Assembly (NCBI RefSeq): GCF_026212465.1
Contig: NC_080056.1
Coordinates: 18,424,879-18,488,878 of the forward strand
DNA: 64,000 nucleotides
Direction: 5' to 3'
Origin: Amaranthus tricolor
Lineage: Eukaryota; Streptophyta; Magnoliopsida; Caryophyllales; Amaranthaceae
Below, piece after piece: positions 1-15,186 of the stretch (its first letter is position 1; each line of letters starts with the position of its first letter). The position numbers and the translations under genes were made by a program. Under the pieces are notes generated by a model that saw nothing but the letters and a program-made list of their open reading frames with translations, did no database searches and was not told where the DNA came from.

Positions 1-125
1 TACACACCAACTAACCAAGGCCAGAGGGGGAACACCTTTCATGTCATTTTCATTCCTTGAATAGAAAATCGAAGCACCTCGTAAGTAATTTTCGTGTCCA
101 TTTCATCCAGCTGCGCGCAAGCAAA

Positions 126-780
126 TCATAATGGAGAAACTAAGTAGTAGAAAATAATGCAAGGAAAATTCAATGGAAAATACAAAATGACAAAATTACT
201 CTTACTTGTCTCTGGATTTTGATCAAATTTGTCTAAGAATGAAGAAAGGTGATTAAGTTGAGCGAGAATTTGACCATTTTGTTTTTCAAGCTCCTCATTT
301 CTCTTTTGAAGTTCGGGAATAACTTGTTCATGATTTTTCTCACTGGACAATATATAAGATTAAAGGCCCATTACATCACTTGAAGTGACATCACAGCTAC
401 CCATGTTATTCTTTCGTAATTGAGCTTCAAGTCCAAATACGTGAGTTCCAGTAACCCTATGACCATAACCAACAACACATTGATTGGATTTGTCTTCTTC
501 TTGTATTAATTCGTTAAAGAATTCTGTCTCAATCAGTTCTTGAAAATTTTTTGAATTGCATAAACGTTCTTCAACTCTACTTTCAGCAACATCCTATAAT
601 AATACGTACGTAAATTTCAAATAAAGGTAAAAGATATTATATTATAACACTTTTAATTATTTTTAGTTTAGTACTTTTACATACCATAAATTGTTCAGTT
701 CACGTACCTTTTATATAACCACCATTCTTTGTAGTATGTGTATGCTTCCACATCTATAAACCACTAGGCTCTCTTTGATT
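126..780 (-). pseudogene. C-terminal remnant of a plant En/Spm-type (Ptta/Transposase_24) transposase
   Basis: Read on the minus strand, about 780-690 gives a short stretch containing KHTHTTKNGGYIKG, which resembles the threonine/lysine-rich segment of plant Ptta/En/Spm-like transposases. After an acceptor-like TAG near 596 the next exon-like piece (595-361) begins DVAESRVEERL and contains the glycine-rich VVGYGHRVTGTHVFG, a C-terminal hallmark of this family, before a TAA. A further in-frame piece (350-210) is a glutamate-rich coiled-coil-like tail. Only the C-terminal third is present, no DDE core is visible in the window and stops interrupt the frame. It is therefore a decayed fragment that may extend past the left edge or have been truncated. 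The family assignment rests on motif recognition only. Confidence 0.6.
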
Positions 781-789
781 TAACTTAAC

Positions 790-2580
790 CTATATAAAAG
801 CAATAGATAATCAATGAAGAAGGAGTGTCGTGGAAGTGGTGGAAGTACTGGAAGTAGTAGCTATACATATATACAAATTTGGTCTTCCATTGAGCATAAC
901 TTTTTGACCCTGTAGTGTGCGTATGAGTATGCAAGCCTCGAGCTCTTTTTCGTAACGTCGATAATTTCTAACAAAATAATTGTTAGGTTCTAATCTAAAA
1001 ACGTAAAGCTTAAATGTAATACACTAGATAAAAATAACTTAATTTTTTCTGAGAACCAATAAGAAACCAAGCTAATCCATTGCTCCTTTATTACTTTGTG
1101 TGTTATGTTCTCAATAATTTTCTCCTTTGTCACATTAGGCTTATAGTAATCTCTTTGAAACTCCCACTTATAATGCTTCTATTTTATGTTTACATGTGAC
1201 TACAACATTCGACGAATCTCTTTCAACAATGATCAAACATACCAAAATAATTTTAATGATCTTTTGCTTGTATGGTCATCAACTTGCTTTCAACCAAACA
1301 CTTATAGATAGGAGGGAGATGCCACCGATGAAAAGTACATAAAAATTGTTGGAACTGAAGGATAAATCAGAACTATACTATGAAAAGTACATAAAAATTG
1401 TTGGAACTGAAGGATGAAATCTGAAAGAATGATCTTCGTCTTCCTCTTCTCTATTTATAGACTTCACAAAGCAAGTGGGGGTGGTGGTTTCATGATTGCT
1501 CCACCAACCCTAGATTGTAGAAGGGAGGTGCCACCCCTAATTGATAAGGTAGGGTGTCTATTTAGTCCTGGCAGCAACAATGGAGGAAACAAATCTGATT
1601 TGACCTCAAACGATATTTAAATGGATGGAAAAAGCTGTTGGCCGCCCATCTCGCTGACACTTGCTAACCCACTCGACCTGGTCGAGCCAACATCAGGTAC
1701 TACATCAGAATCTTCAATAACTGAACAGGAGTTGGAAACTAGATCTCGCTCGACTTTGTTGAGCGCATGCTTTGTAGCCCTGAAGTGTTGTCTGCTGATT
1801 GAAACAAGCTACTGGAAGTCAAGCCACAACTCGCTCGACCCGAGCCATATTGCTCAACCACGTCGAGCGACCTTTAGGAAGGCTTTGTTCAGCTTCTAAT
1901 CTCAAGTGCAGGTATAAGGCTGCTCGAGCTAGCTTGGCTCAAGCCAGTTTGGTCGAGTGGCTTAGAATGGCCTTCTTTGGCTCTTGTTTTGGCTTTTTTC
2001 TTGACTTGGCTCATTGAAGCCTTGCTCCCTTGAGCCTCCGGAGTTGTGTGAGCAACGTATGCAGATGAGTTTTACCTAAAATGCAACAAAATAACAAAAC
2101 ACCAAACCAAGCATAAAATCCTAAATAAAACAAGCATAGCTGTATCAAATCCCAACAAAATCGAACCAAACAATAGGGATAAATTATGAATAAAATGCAA
2201 CTAACAATTTCGTAACACATATTGATCCAAAAGAAAAAGTATGGTATTTTTGAAAATATATTTTTATATTTGTAGGGTACATATAATTTTTAAGGAATAC
2301 ATATTTTGATGAATTAGTTTACAGTCACGAACAAAGTATAAAAATAATAAAATACTCCTAAAAGAAATAAAAAATAAATAAACAAAATTAAAAAAATAAA
2401 AAAAATATAATAAATAAATTTAAAAAATAGTAAAAATATTAAAAATATATAAATAAAATAAAAATATATTTGTGTACTCCCTTATTTAAAATATGTATCA
2501 TATATAATGTGATATGTACCCTATATAATGTGATAATATTGATTGGCTTTCATTTTCTCAAAAATTGTGGTTTTCCACAA
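790..2580. other. Gene-free AT-rich stretch with unclassified repeats
   Basis: No open frame here resembles a known protein. Two near-identical short segments (about 1330-1356 and 1381-1407, both reading gaaaagtacataaaaattg) form a local direct duplication. At 1640-2010 the base composition shifts to a GC-richer stretch with repeated ctcgacc/gtcgag words on both strands, suggesting an old LTR or transposon fragment that I cannot classify. Confidence 0.4.
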
Positions 2581-2582
2581 AA

Positions 2583-5029
<2,447 letters not shown>

Positions 5030-5149
5030 TGTAATACCTCAGATTGCCTATCAAAAACTAGCGGGGGATAGTGTTCAGTGCACCTAGCGGGGGAAAAGAT
5101 CCTGAAGTTACGGTCCAACGAAGACGTTGTATTCTTAAGTGGGGATAAC

Positions 5150-5420
5150 TGTAATACCCCAGATTTAGCTTGAAAAAGGATTGATAGACTACTCATATCA
5201 ACAAGGTGCATCTTCTTTTCTAGGGCGCCCATTTGCTAAGAACTCCACAGTTAAGCGTGCTTGGTGGAGAGCAATCTTAGCATGGGTGACCTCCTGGGAA
5301 GTTTTCCCGGGTGCGCACGAGTGAGGCCAAAGTGCGTTGGAAAGACTTGTGTTGGTTTGTGGGAACAGTCTACAGTCTCTATGAGTAGTCACCAGCGGTC
5401 CGAGGGGCCGGAGTGTTACA
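5150..5420 (+). repeat. Cassandra LTR, copy 1
   Basis: 271-bp LTR with 5S-like core at about 5226-5313. The intermediate element reads catg (agcatgggtgacc), where LTR copy 2 keeps the 5S-like gatg, so this copy differs in a pol III control element. Confidence 0.88.
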
Positions 5421-5535
5421 AATGGTATCAAAGCAACCCTGCAACCGTGGCTGATAGTGTTCAGTACACCTAGCGGGGGAAAAGATCCTGAAGTTACGGT
5501 CCAATGAGGACGTTGTATTCTTAAGTGGGGATGAG

Positions 5536-5805
5536 TGTAATACCCCAGATTTAGCTTGAAAAGGATTGATAGATTACTCATATCAACAAGGTGCATCTTC
5601 TTTTCTAGGGAGCCCATTTGCTAAGAACTCCACAGTTAAGCGTGCTTGGTGGAGAGCAATCTTAGGATGGGTGACCTCCTGGGAAGTTTTCCCGGGTGCG
5701 CACGAGTGAGGCCAAAGTGCGTTGGAAAGACTTGTGTTGGTTTGTGGGAACAGTCTACAGTCTCTATGACTAATCACCAGCGGTCCGAGGGGCCGGAGTG
5801 TTACA
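5536..5805 (+). repeat. Cassandra LTR, copy 2
   Basis: 270-bp LTR nearly identical to the copy at 5150-5420. It retains A-box-like, intermediate (gatg) and C-box-like 5S promoter words. It is preceded by the purine tract that would prime plus-strand synthesis. Confidence 0.88.
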
Positions 5806-6863
5806 AATAAATCGAATTGCATGACTATGTACAACTCATAAACATCCCTTATCAAGGCTATTTAATAAAACCCATAAAGTCATACCTTTCATCTTCTTAA
5901 GAATATCATTCTAATTACTCATTAAATTAGAGGTTACACAATTTAATATAACTAGGGATGCAAACGGGGCGGAACGGGGCGGGGATTGAAATTCTCATCC
6001 TCATTCCCATCTGTTAATACAATACCCATCCCCGTCCCCGTCCCCGTCCCCATCCCCGCGGCGGGTATAATTTTTTTCCCCGTCCCCTCCCCGATGGGTT
6101 TGTACCTAAAATCATCCCCGCCCCACCACCCATCTGGGTATCCATCCCCGTCTAATACCCATTTTTCCCACCTCACCACCCGTCAAATCCCCGCTTAATA
6201 CCCATCTGTGCCACATATTTATATTCAATCATTTGAGCCTTAAAACCCATAATACATATCCAAACTCCAAAGTCTCAAACAAACACACATCCAAAGTCTT
6301 AAATAAACTGGGGTTTCCCAAAATTTGAAAAAAAGAATTTTGAAAATAAATTTAGGGTTTCCCAAAATTTGTACATATCTTGAGGCGGGGATGGGGCGGG
6401 TATCACCTAAAACCCATCCCCATCCCCATCCCCGCGGTGGGTATGATTTTTATACCCGTACCCGCCCCATGACCCATCAAACCGGGACCCATCCCCGCCC
6501 CATCGGGGCGGGGATGGGGCGGGTCTCCTATTAGACCTGCCCTGCCTGCATCCCTAAATATAACCATTATATTTAAATAAATAATTGACTACTATCTAGT
6601 CCAATTAGATTAGCTACATGAATTTAGACTAATGTAGGTCCAAAGACACAAAATGGTCTCACACATTGATACAGTGTGACCCAGTATGATTAGTGACATT
6701 AAAGTTGAAAAAGTATCAAATAATAGTCTTATGACGTTTATTGGTCTCTAGTAAAACATAAATGTTACACAATGTAAACTAAATTAACATCTCGTTGTAT
6801 ACTCACTCAAACACATCAAACGACTTATAAAATATTCACATGAGTTATTGAACATTTCTAACA
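5806..6863 (-). repeat. Ty1/copia LTR in antisense, interrupted by the hAT element
   Basis: On the minus strand a purine tract (caagtgggagat, just above 6863) is followed by TGTTAGAAATG, the usual PPT-LTR junction of a copia element. The LTR then runs towards lower coordinates, is split by the hAT insertion at 5953-6556 (duplicated aatataac on either side) and continues to at least the Cassandra boundary near 5806. The far end was not found. Confidence 0.6.
5953..6556. mobile_element. Non-autonomous hAT-type element (604 bp) with 8-bp target duplication
   Basis: The left end reads TAGGGATGCAAACGGGG and the right end is its imperfect inverse (…CCTGCATCCCTA). It is flanked on both sides by the identical 8 bases aatataac (5945-5952 and 6557-6564). 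An 8-bp duplication with short TA-starting inverted repeats is the signature of hAT superfamily elements. Both inner flanks (about 5960-6200 and 6385-6545) are built of ccccatcccc/ggggcgggg words in inverted arrangement around a short AT-rich centre, with strong G-quadruplex and hairpin potential. No transposase is encoded, so movement would require a hAT transposase in trans. Confidence 0.85.
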
Positions 6864-8500
6864 ATCTCCCACTTGTTCAAGAAACAAGTTTACTAGAGTT
6901 ATAGGACTCCTCCCACTAACTCCCACTTGCTCCAACAAGTTGTGAATCTCAAATCCTTTATCAACTTAATTCTCAATCAAACATAAGTTAAAAACAACTA
7001 TCATCGTTGTTAGGTCTGATCATATTCCTCGAACTCATGAGAGAACTAAAAAAAAATAATTATCTTCATAATTCATTTAAGCATGGCCATTCATTTTACC
7101 GTTCCAACTCTCCGAGTGGCCTGAGACTAATAACCCCAAAAGGGTATGACAATGCCATCTCATCCCTCCTCTATTTGCTATGTGATTCATAAAATTCCTA
7201 AGTACAACCCTTATATCTCTTTTACGGCATGACTTTTGACTGCATCAAAGAACAATAATTCTCACACACGAAGTCATCGAGAAACTCGGGTCTTAGGATT
7301 CTATTTATAAGCCAATTTGAGATATTCTTATGACGCTAATGTTCTTAAAGAATACTCAAAATGGGTCATGTCCAAATAAAGATACTCAACTTCAACCAAT
7401 GTGATTGACAATACATCCAATGTCTCTATGATCTATGAACGCGATCATCAACCAACAACATTCTAACCATTTCAGGTAATTGACTCCAACTCAATTACCT
7501 AGCTATGGACTTAAAATAATCTAAGTTCTCTAGTTTACATTACATGGTTCATTTGTCAGATCACATCTAACAATCTATATAGACTTTATAGATTATAGTT
7601 TGGACTTTATTCAATTCTAAACCATTATTAAATGAATAAGTACAATACTTTAAAAGATAATCATGAATCTTATATTATATTGAAGAGCACCACAAATGTA
7701 ACATAATTTATATATGTATTTCATACATATAACTGACATCAGAACTATATCATAATAGATTTGATGTCCATCCCCAACTAAATGCATCTCATGGTTTTGT
7801 TGAGATAATGGTTTAGTTAACAAGTATAATTACCTAATAAAATTTTACACTACTAGTTTACTTAACATCAACTATATTGTCGAATATTCTATAGTTTAGT
7901 TGAAACTCTTCCAAAGAACATCACTTTCCTTCAGATTAAAGAAGTAACTAGATAATAATCACAAACAACCTCATTTGTAAGAAAGCTAGCAATTGTGTAA
8001 CCTTTACACATAATTCAAACACACCTCCAAAACCAAGAACTTATCCTTAATCCTGTTACGGTACTTTAAGATTCTTGATCGTCGTCCAATGATCATTACC
8101 AAGGCACGATTGGTATATGTTCATCATGCTCAAAGAACACAAAACATCTGGTCGGGTACATATCACATACATGATATATCCAATTGCTGAAGCGTATGGA
8201 ATCCTACTCATCTTCTCCGACTCATTAGGTGTTAATGGACACTACTTCTTGCTAAGAGACATGCCATGAGACATGGAAAAAAAACCCTTCTTAGAGTTTT
8301 CCATATTAAACCTATCTAGGACCTTATTAATATAAGTCCTTTAACTAAGCCTAATTATCCATTTTGATCTATCTCTATAGATTTAGATGCCCCAAAAGTA
8401 CTAAGCCTCTCCAAGGTCTTTCATAGAGAAACAACTACAGAGCCAGTGATTCCTATTTCAAACGCTTCATGTTTCTTTAATGATCCTTTTTGTAGTTAAA
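6864..8500 (-). pseudogene. Decayed Ty1/copia pol (end of RT and RNase H region), antisense
   Basis: On the minus strand about 8400-8030 translates, with stops, to recognisable copia reverse transcriptase C-terminal signatures: RTYINKVLDRFNMENSKKGF, then KMSRIPYASAIG, then ICTRPDV, then HWTTIKNL. These match the copia segment ending in the Y-A-x-A-x-G and TRPD motifs. In-frame TAG/TAA codons and frameshifts show it is dead. Between 8030 and the purine tract near 6864 the RNase H and 3' untranslated part is too decayed to read. The upstream gag, protease, integrase and RT palm are not visible, so the element is truncated as well as mutated. Confidence 0.75.
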
Positions 8501-11400
8501 CTATTTTCAGAGTATGGGTAGACTTGGGTTAAGTGCATTTTACATGTGCATGCATATTGATTATTATTGCATATGTAATTATATGCCTATAAGTACGATC
8601 TTTGCGGTTATTCTCTATGATTATGTTATTGATATGGCTGTGACATAACAATTGACATTTTATAGTAGTAGTTTTGAACATGTATGAAAATCTTAAAGCA
8701 ATTATTGCAATTATGTGTTATATATAAGCTATTGCTATACAAATATAAAAGATGATATTTGAAACCTTAGCTAGTTTGTGGCATCTTGTACTTTCATTAG
8801 GGTTGATGCTTATATAACCTTAGCTTTATATGCTTGGATACATATACATATGTGTGTGTGTATTTTTCGTAACATAAATTAGTATGTGTATAATATTGGC
8901 TGATTATGCGCTCTACTTTCACTCTTTAGTAGTTTATTTAAATTTTATTTAGACAAGCTTATTAGTTCATCTTAGTCTTGAAGTTATTTCCTAGTTAATC
9001 AAATGATAATGAAATTCTTTTTGATTACTTTTGTTCTGGTGATGATACCAATTGGTGATTTTTGACTAAGTTATAAATTGCTAAAGTTACAAGGAAAATG
9101 TAAATTGATGCAATTTTCAATTTCTATTTAAGTGTTGGACTTTTTAAGGCTAAATATGAAATGATCTTGTAAAATGTGTCTAATATGCTTGTAGAAGTAT
9201 AACATCAATATATTTTGCATTATTGTATGAAACCTTTTAATTAATAATTGAGGTTATAGTAATGACACTGTTAGGGCCAGTAGTCGTACAAGCAAGAGTA
9301 TAAGTGTTTTAAATAAGAATAAGAACAAGAGATATAATATGATAAAAAGTTACACGTAGTTATGAATAAATTCAAACTTATAAAATAGTTTTATATTTAA
9401 AGATAATGGTGTGATTAGGTTATAACTATAGAGAAGGTCGAGTTCAACTGGGATCTAAGGACATGTCACATGTTATAAAAGATTCGTTAAAATGTAATGC
9501 ATTGAAGTTAAAAGAGACTCTTAATAGTGTTTGAATGTAAGATGATGTTACCTTTTGGTATGATCAATTAGTAATTTCGTGAATGTAGTTTTAAAATTCT
9601 GGGTGTTGTAAAACATTTATGATATTGATCTAGTTAATGTTGATCATAGGGGTTGTGTACTTTCAGTAGGAATTTAGAAATTTCTGTGCGTGCTATGTCT
9701 ATTCAAGTTTCGAATTAGTTAGATTGAGGTTATTGATATTAGAAATTGACTTTAGTTACATTAATGTTGAGTTTTAGTGTAACATGATTATGTTTATCAA
9801 TTTATGTTTTCAAAATCATACAATGATGGAGTTTGATGTTTTCGTGATAGCAATTAAACTAATTGGGTGATATTATATTTGATAGTTCCAAGTCAAGCAT
9901 ATTATGTTGTGAGACTTTATGAATAAATTGAGAATAAAGATAATTCTTAATGATGATGTTGATGTATTTATCAACTACTAGATCGAGTTTATTCCCTCTA
10001 CTTTAGTATGGAATTACATACCGCAAAGGTTCTTTGACGTCAATTATAGTGTTTGTTAAGTAGAAATTTTTTCCAAAATAATACTTGCTTCGGATGAAAT
10101 ATTGAAGTAGTCCTTTAGTTACGATATTTGAATCTTTACCCAAAAAGACTTGATTCTTTTTCTTTTTTGGTATCAAGAGAGAAAACTTTATTAGCAGGTT
10201 CTCCTAGTTGTGGGAAGACATGAAGATTACTTTGTGGTAAGCTAAAAAAAAAGTGATTCGCACGAACAGTGAAAACAAAAATATATGAATTCTAGAGTTG
10301 GGTAATGAAAGTTCCGAAAAGATAAATGAAGTCCTAAGAAGTTTTTAAAATGGGTTGTAGTGAAAAGATTTTTTTCTATCGCTAATCAAGATTAAATACA
10401 TGTAATCAATAATAATAAAAAAAAATTAATATGAAGCGATATTTCAATACATGTTCGATTCTAGATGAAGTCGCCACTAAGACTGACATTAGGACATCGC
10501 CACTAAGACTGACATTAGGACATAGCATTTCGAGTTCATGTAATATACCATAGTCATTGCGTTAGGAGATAATCGTGATTTATTTGGTTAAGACTTAGAG
10601 TTTGATGACATATATGTTTCTTTACTTATGACTTATGGTTAAACCATTTCTGAAGTAAAGATTGAGTGAAAATTAAAAGGCAAGACTTGTGGAACTCAAA
10701 TGTATTTAAAGGTTATGTAGAATTTAATGTAAGGGTGATGTCATTCTCAAAGGGTGAAGAGATAGTTGAGTTAGAGTTGTCACATTATATATGTCATGTT
10801 TGAGATATAGAGTTTCGGGTATTGAAATGTGAATTGTGATTGTTTTAAAGTTCATTGACATTTTAAGAGTAATTAGTAGGGAGTGAATGATTACTGAGAG
10901 TTTATAGTAAAGAACAATATCCTTGCACATATCAAATTAAAAGAGGTTATTAGTAATAAAGAGTTTTCTAAGAATAAGAAAGATCTAAGGTGTTGTATTA
11001 GTTAATACAACATCAATGGGCTAGATATCTTATTATTATGTATTAACAAGATACTTTATCTTATGTATAGAGTAGAATGGAAGTATATATGACAAGGTGG
11101 ACGATATAATGATTAAAGAAGAAATACGACTAAATTGGCAAGTTTATGTATTTTCAATAAGGCAATTGGAAATGTCATGAAAATCAAAATTTGATAGACG
11201 AGCTGAAGTGAAGGAGGTAACAGTACGAAAATAGTGAAACGTAACCAATATTCGAGAAGAAGAGGATTTGAAGTTTAGGTCCCACATTACTTTGTAAGAG
11301 AAAAGAAAGTAGTGTTATGTGACGTTAGTTATGTTAAAAAAATTATAATTAAAATAAAAGAATTAATGAAATTTAAATGAGTTGTCTACCAATGATATCG
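8501..11400. other. AT-rich degraded stretch, possibly remains of a gypsy internal region
   Basis: No readable gene. Because a gypsy integrase follows in sense orientation, part of this may be its eroded pol, but no gag, protease or RT motif is visible. A perfect 26-bp tandem duplication sits at 10472-10523 (cgccactaagactgacatta…). Confidence 0.35.
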
Positions 11401-12931
11401 GGTAAACATGGCGATTATGAGTCATTGAGTTGACTTTCAATAATTTGGTAATATATACAATTATGATGGATCAAAATTGATTCAATGTTGCATAGTAAAG
11501 GTGTGAGGGAAGTCAAAAGGCATGAGGTCAGTTACAAGAATTACTATCATGACATGAATGGTAGAAATTGTTATATTTTAGTGTTTTATGAAATTATTAG
11601 ATCCGTTCTTTTAGTGTGAAACCTAGAGGGCCGGATGACTTGATTAAATTTGACACTTTTATCACATTTGCTTAAGGATATGATTAAACAAGTAACAATG
11701 TTTCATGAACAAGATAAAAGAGACTTTGGATCGAGGAATCTGTCTTGATGGGAAAGTAAATCGAACTAAACTTTATAATTATTTATTAGGTTTTAGAGGA
11801 CTCGAGAAAACATTATTTTATGATATAATAATGCAAAAGAGAGGGGGAAATAAGTGTTTCTTGATTTCCATATGTTTCATACATTGCGGCGTAAGCAATG
11901 TTCAAATGAAATCCTTTGAGGCTTTATATGGTTGTTGATGTCGCAGCCCTGTATAGTGGGATAATAATTAGTCCATCATTTTAGATCGACTATGTTATTA
12001 GATATTATCAAACTAATGAAAATGATTCGTGAAAGCTTATGGCAGCCCAATGTCAACAAAATTTAAATGCAGAACTCAAGAGAAGACCATATGAATTTTG
12101 ATGTGGGATAATATGTGCTATTGATGGCTTCACTGATGAAACTAATTATAAGACTTAACAAGAACGATAAGTTGAGCTCGAGGTTTATAGAATCGTATGA
12201 AGTCAGAGTGAAATTTTTCTATAAACTTACGTTGCAAGTAAGTTAGAGAAAGTTCATGATGTATTTCATATTTCGCAAATTAAATGTATATAATCCTAAT
12301 AAGCCACATGTACTAGATCTAGAACCGTGAGACCTGATGAAAACTTGTCATATGAGGAGAAGTTCATCAAAATCTTAGATTCTAAGGCGCGCAGTACAAG
12401 GAGAAAATATATAAAGATGGTGAAAGTTCGATGGTGTAACCAATGCACACAGGAGGCAATGTGAAAAACTGAGGTTTTTATGCGTGAGAAATACCCACAT
12501 CTTTTTTCTAAGGTTAGCGAGTTACAGGGTCGTAACTACGTCTTTAAGGGGGTAGAAGTTGCACACATTTTCTCTTCTACAATATCAACTTATTACAGAT
12601 TTACATGCTTTTGATTGGTTGTTTGGGTTAATTGTGTGATATTTACATGCTTTTGATGGGTTGTTGAGTTAATTTGTGTCATAACTTCATGTTTTGTTCG
12701 GTTGTTCGTGTCAATTTAGGCGATTATAAATACTCGAAATGAAAAATGAATGACTATTTTGATAGATTGATTATCCTTTCGTTAATAGTGACAATAAAGT
12801 CACGATCCATGAGTCAATTCTTGAGCTTAAAATGGTTATAACATCTTCTTGAGTTAGAAATACAAATTCTCATAATTAGTTACTTAGTTACTCCAGTTTT
12901 GAGGATGAACTTCTTTTAAAGGGGGTAATCT
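11401..12931 (+). pseudogene. Decayed Ty3/gypsy integrase and C-terminal region
   Basis: Translation around 11850-11975 gives MKSFEALYGC…CRSPV, matching the FEALYGRKCRSP block of plant gypsy integrases. Downstream (12160-12500) comes the matching C-terminal tail in shifting frames: KLSSRF, a KVHDVFHISQLK-like block, HVLDLEP, then a chromodomain-side segment resembling RRKYIKMVKVRW, and a terminal REKYPHLF-like end. A purine tract (aaagggggtaat, about 12918-12929) precedes the presumed 3' LTR. Many frameshifts and stops make it a fossil. It shares its end structure with the gypsy element at 41.9-47.9 kb, so both probably belong to one chromovirus-type lineage. Confidence 0.75.
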
Positions 12932-14830
12932 GTAGCATCTCGAGATTTTTATGACGTCATTATTTAATATTTTAATAACTTTTGGAGATTTTATGATTAT
13001 ACTAAATTATTTTTGAATTAATTTTAATAAATTTCTTTCATACACGAATTTATATTAACATAATCAAATTATAAAAATATATATAGATTTGCGATTACTA
13101 AAATAAAAAAATTCAAATTAAAATTATTATTTTATTAAATTTTTGAGCACATGAAAATCTCTCGCAAGAAAATGAATATAGATAAATAAATAACTAAATC
13201 AATAAATAAATAAACAAATAAATAAAATAAATAGGTTGAGTTGGTTGTTGAGTTACATGCTTTTAATGGGTTGTTGAGTTAATTTGCGATTACTGCCGGC
13301 CAGTTGCACGGCACCTCCTGCAAGATTCCCCAACCCTGGCCTTGGATCTCGACCCTCACCACAGCAGCTGCGCTGCGTTTTTTCCCAACCGGCAGCCACA
13401 CCACAGTAAACAGCCGTCCACCCTTCCACCACCAGCAACCGCTTCACTCCCTGCGGCCAGCAACTAGCGGCTGTGACAGCAGTAGCCCTGAGCCGTGACT
13501 CCATCCACCACCACACTAACAACTCTTCTCTCCGCCCCTTTCTCTTGTTCACCTAAGTAAGCCTCTTCCCTAATTGATTTTCTCTTGTTTTTAATTGAAA
13601 TTTTTATCGAGTTTATGATTTTAATATTGATTTTTGTATTATTTTCACTGAATCTTTAGTTTGATTGACAAATTGAACATATTTATGATTTTGAGGTGTG
13701 AAGTGTGATTAGAAATTATGGGCTGTGTGTTGATTGTGTATTAATTTGGTTTAATCTTATCATGGGTAATAGAAATGGTGTTATCCTTGAGCATGAAATA
13801 ATTAGGGTTTGATTTAGAAATGAGATTACTAGTAGTGTGTGCGTTTTATGCTACTTTGGTGGTGTTATGATTAATTGAATAACATGAGTTGTTTTAAGAC
13901 TTGGTTAATTATTGTTGTGATAGTTAGTAATGATTTTGATTAAACTTGACTATAGTTATGATTTTGGTGGTCAAATTGGGAGTAATAGATGGTAATTGTT
14001 GTGGATTACAAGTACTCTTAGTAGGTCGTCATTGAATTTATAAATACATAATTTTAGTAAGGCCACGAGAATAATATCAACTTATTGTAGAAGGTTGTTA
14101 AGTTACTTGTGGTGATGCTCGATTGTTGTCTTTCTAGCTCTGGAGAATGTAGTGAAAGATGTCGCAATCTGACCACTTTAAGAATTGTCATCATGTCATA
14201 TTAGTATTATATTTAACATTGCGAGACTTAAGTGTGAATTGTTGTTTTATTTTTAAGATAATGTGAATCGTTATAACTCATAGTTAGTTGATGTAAGGAA
14301 ACGATTCACATAATCCTTTTATTCTTTTGTCGATGGAAAGAATTATGTTATTGTTGAACTAACGATTATGATTGGTGTTGAATGAGCTACGTACGTGCTA
14401 GAAGTAATTGAAAACTTGTCGCCAATAAATGATAGTGGTTACTTTGGCTTTTATCTGGTATCACAAAGTAGTTAAGGGAACTTATTAGTTCTATTCCTAA
14501 CTTGTATAGGTTCCCAATTTATAAGAGGAAAGTAGAACCTTAGTTGGGTGACTTTTGTAACATTTAGTCGTGTAGTGACGCTTGCAGGTACGTACACGCA
14601 GTAATTAACTATCATATTCATTGTTTCAAAGTACTATCAATATTTCGTGATTATATGCATCGTATTAGAAATTATAGAGCACCAGAAAGTAAACTATGCT
14701 ATCGAATTGTCATAATAGTGGTATAGGCAAGTAGAATGAAAGCACTAGGAGACTATGAGAACAAATTCCTAAATAGTAGAGAACGTACTATGGTTGCGTG
14801 TGGTATCAAATTGATTTCCTAATTATTGAG
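12932..14830 (+). repeat. Probable 3' LTR region of the decayed gypsy element
   Basis: Begins TGTAGCATCTCGAGA directly after the purine tract, the usual start of plant gypsy LTRs. It includes a GC-richer, C-rich leader-like part (13290-13560) followed by T-rich sequence. The right end is not defined. The word tacatgcttttgatgggttg occurs in variant form at 12602, 12647 and 13254, so a local duplication has reshaped the junction. Confidence 0.4.
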
Positions 14831-15186
14831 CCTTGATTTTGATTGGTTGGCGTGACTCAACTGGATTTATGTCCAGTTGATTTAGTAGTCCCCTAGGTGA
14901 GATTCGACGGGATCACTGTAAGGGGGTATGAGCATACTTTTGTCATTGGGCGTCGGGTTGCCGATACCGCCCCTTGACCGAGGTGTTACCATGCGGGCTT
15001 TGCAAACCTCAATATGGTGGCCTCTTCACTGGATTAGTACACCAGTGTGTTAGTTTTTCCCGAAGGTAGGACCCTAGAGGGTCAGCTGGAGGGGGTATGA
15101 GCTCATACTTTGCCATGGGCATCTGGTGGCCGATAACGCCCTTGGTGTTCATGTTTTTCGGTGTAGTACTATAATGATTAAGGAGT
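14831..15186. repeat. Two diverged copies of an about 160-bp GC-richer unit
   Basis: Segments near 14922-15000 and 15090-15160 share ggggtatgag, the word gccgata and cgccc in the same order. This indicates an old tandem duplication of unknown origin; no coding potential. Confidence 0.45.

Larger units (their letters stand above)
5030..5805 (+). mobile_element. Cassandra-type TRIM retrotransposon, tandem form with 5S rRNA-like LTRs
   Basis: Two LTRs of about 270 bp (5150-5420 and 5536-5805) begin TGTAATACCCC and end GTTACA. They flank a tiny internal region that starts with a primer-binding site complementary to initiator tRNA-Met (tggtatcaaagc, 5423-5434) and ends in a purine tract (about 5524-5535). 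Each LTR contains a segment closely resembling plant 5S rRNA, including the pol III internal control words gttaagcgtgcttgg and gggtgacctcctgggaagt. This combination defines Cassandra elements, which have no protein-coding capacity and are mobilised in trans. A further truncated unit precedes them: an LTR start at 5030 followed by an internal-region copy at about 5063-5149. The locus is thus LTR(deleted)-internal-LTR-internal-LTR, as expected from unequal LTR recombination. No clear target duplication was found. Confidence 0.9.

Noticed and set aside
5226..5313. A functional 5S rRNA gene
   Set aside because: The match is partial, diverged at both ends and embedded in a TG…CA LTR with a primer-binding site, so it is the 5S-like part of Cassandra (same at about 5611-5698).
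5198..5855. Minus-strand open frames of 139 and 90 codons
   Set aside because: They are antisense readings of the two Cassandra LTRs and share the same peptide only because the LTRs are repeated.
13253..13552. Frames on both strands in the GC-richer stretch
   Set aside because: Open on both strands because of base composition; the place and content fit an LTR leader.
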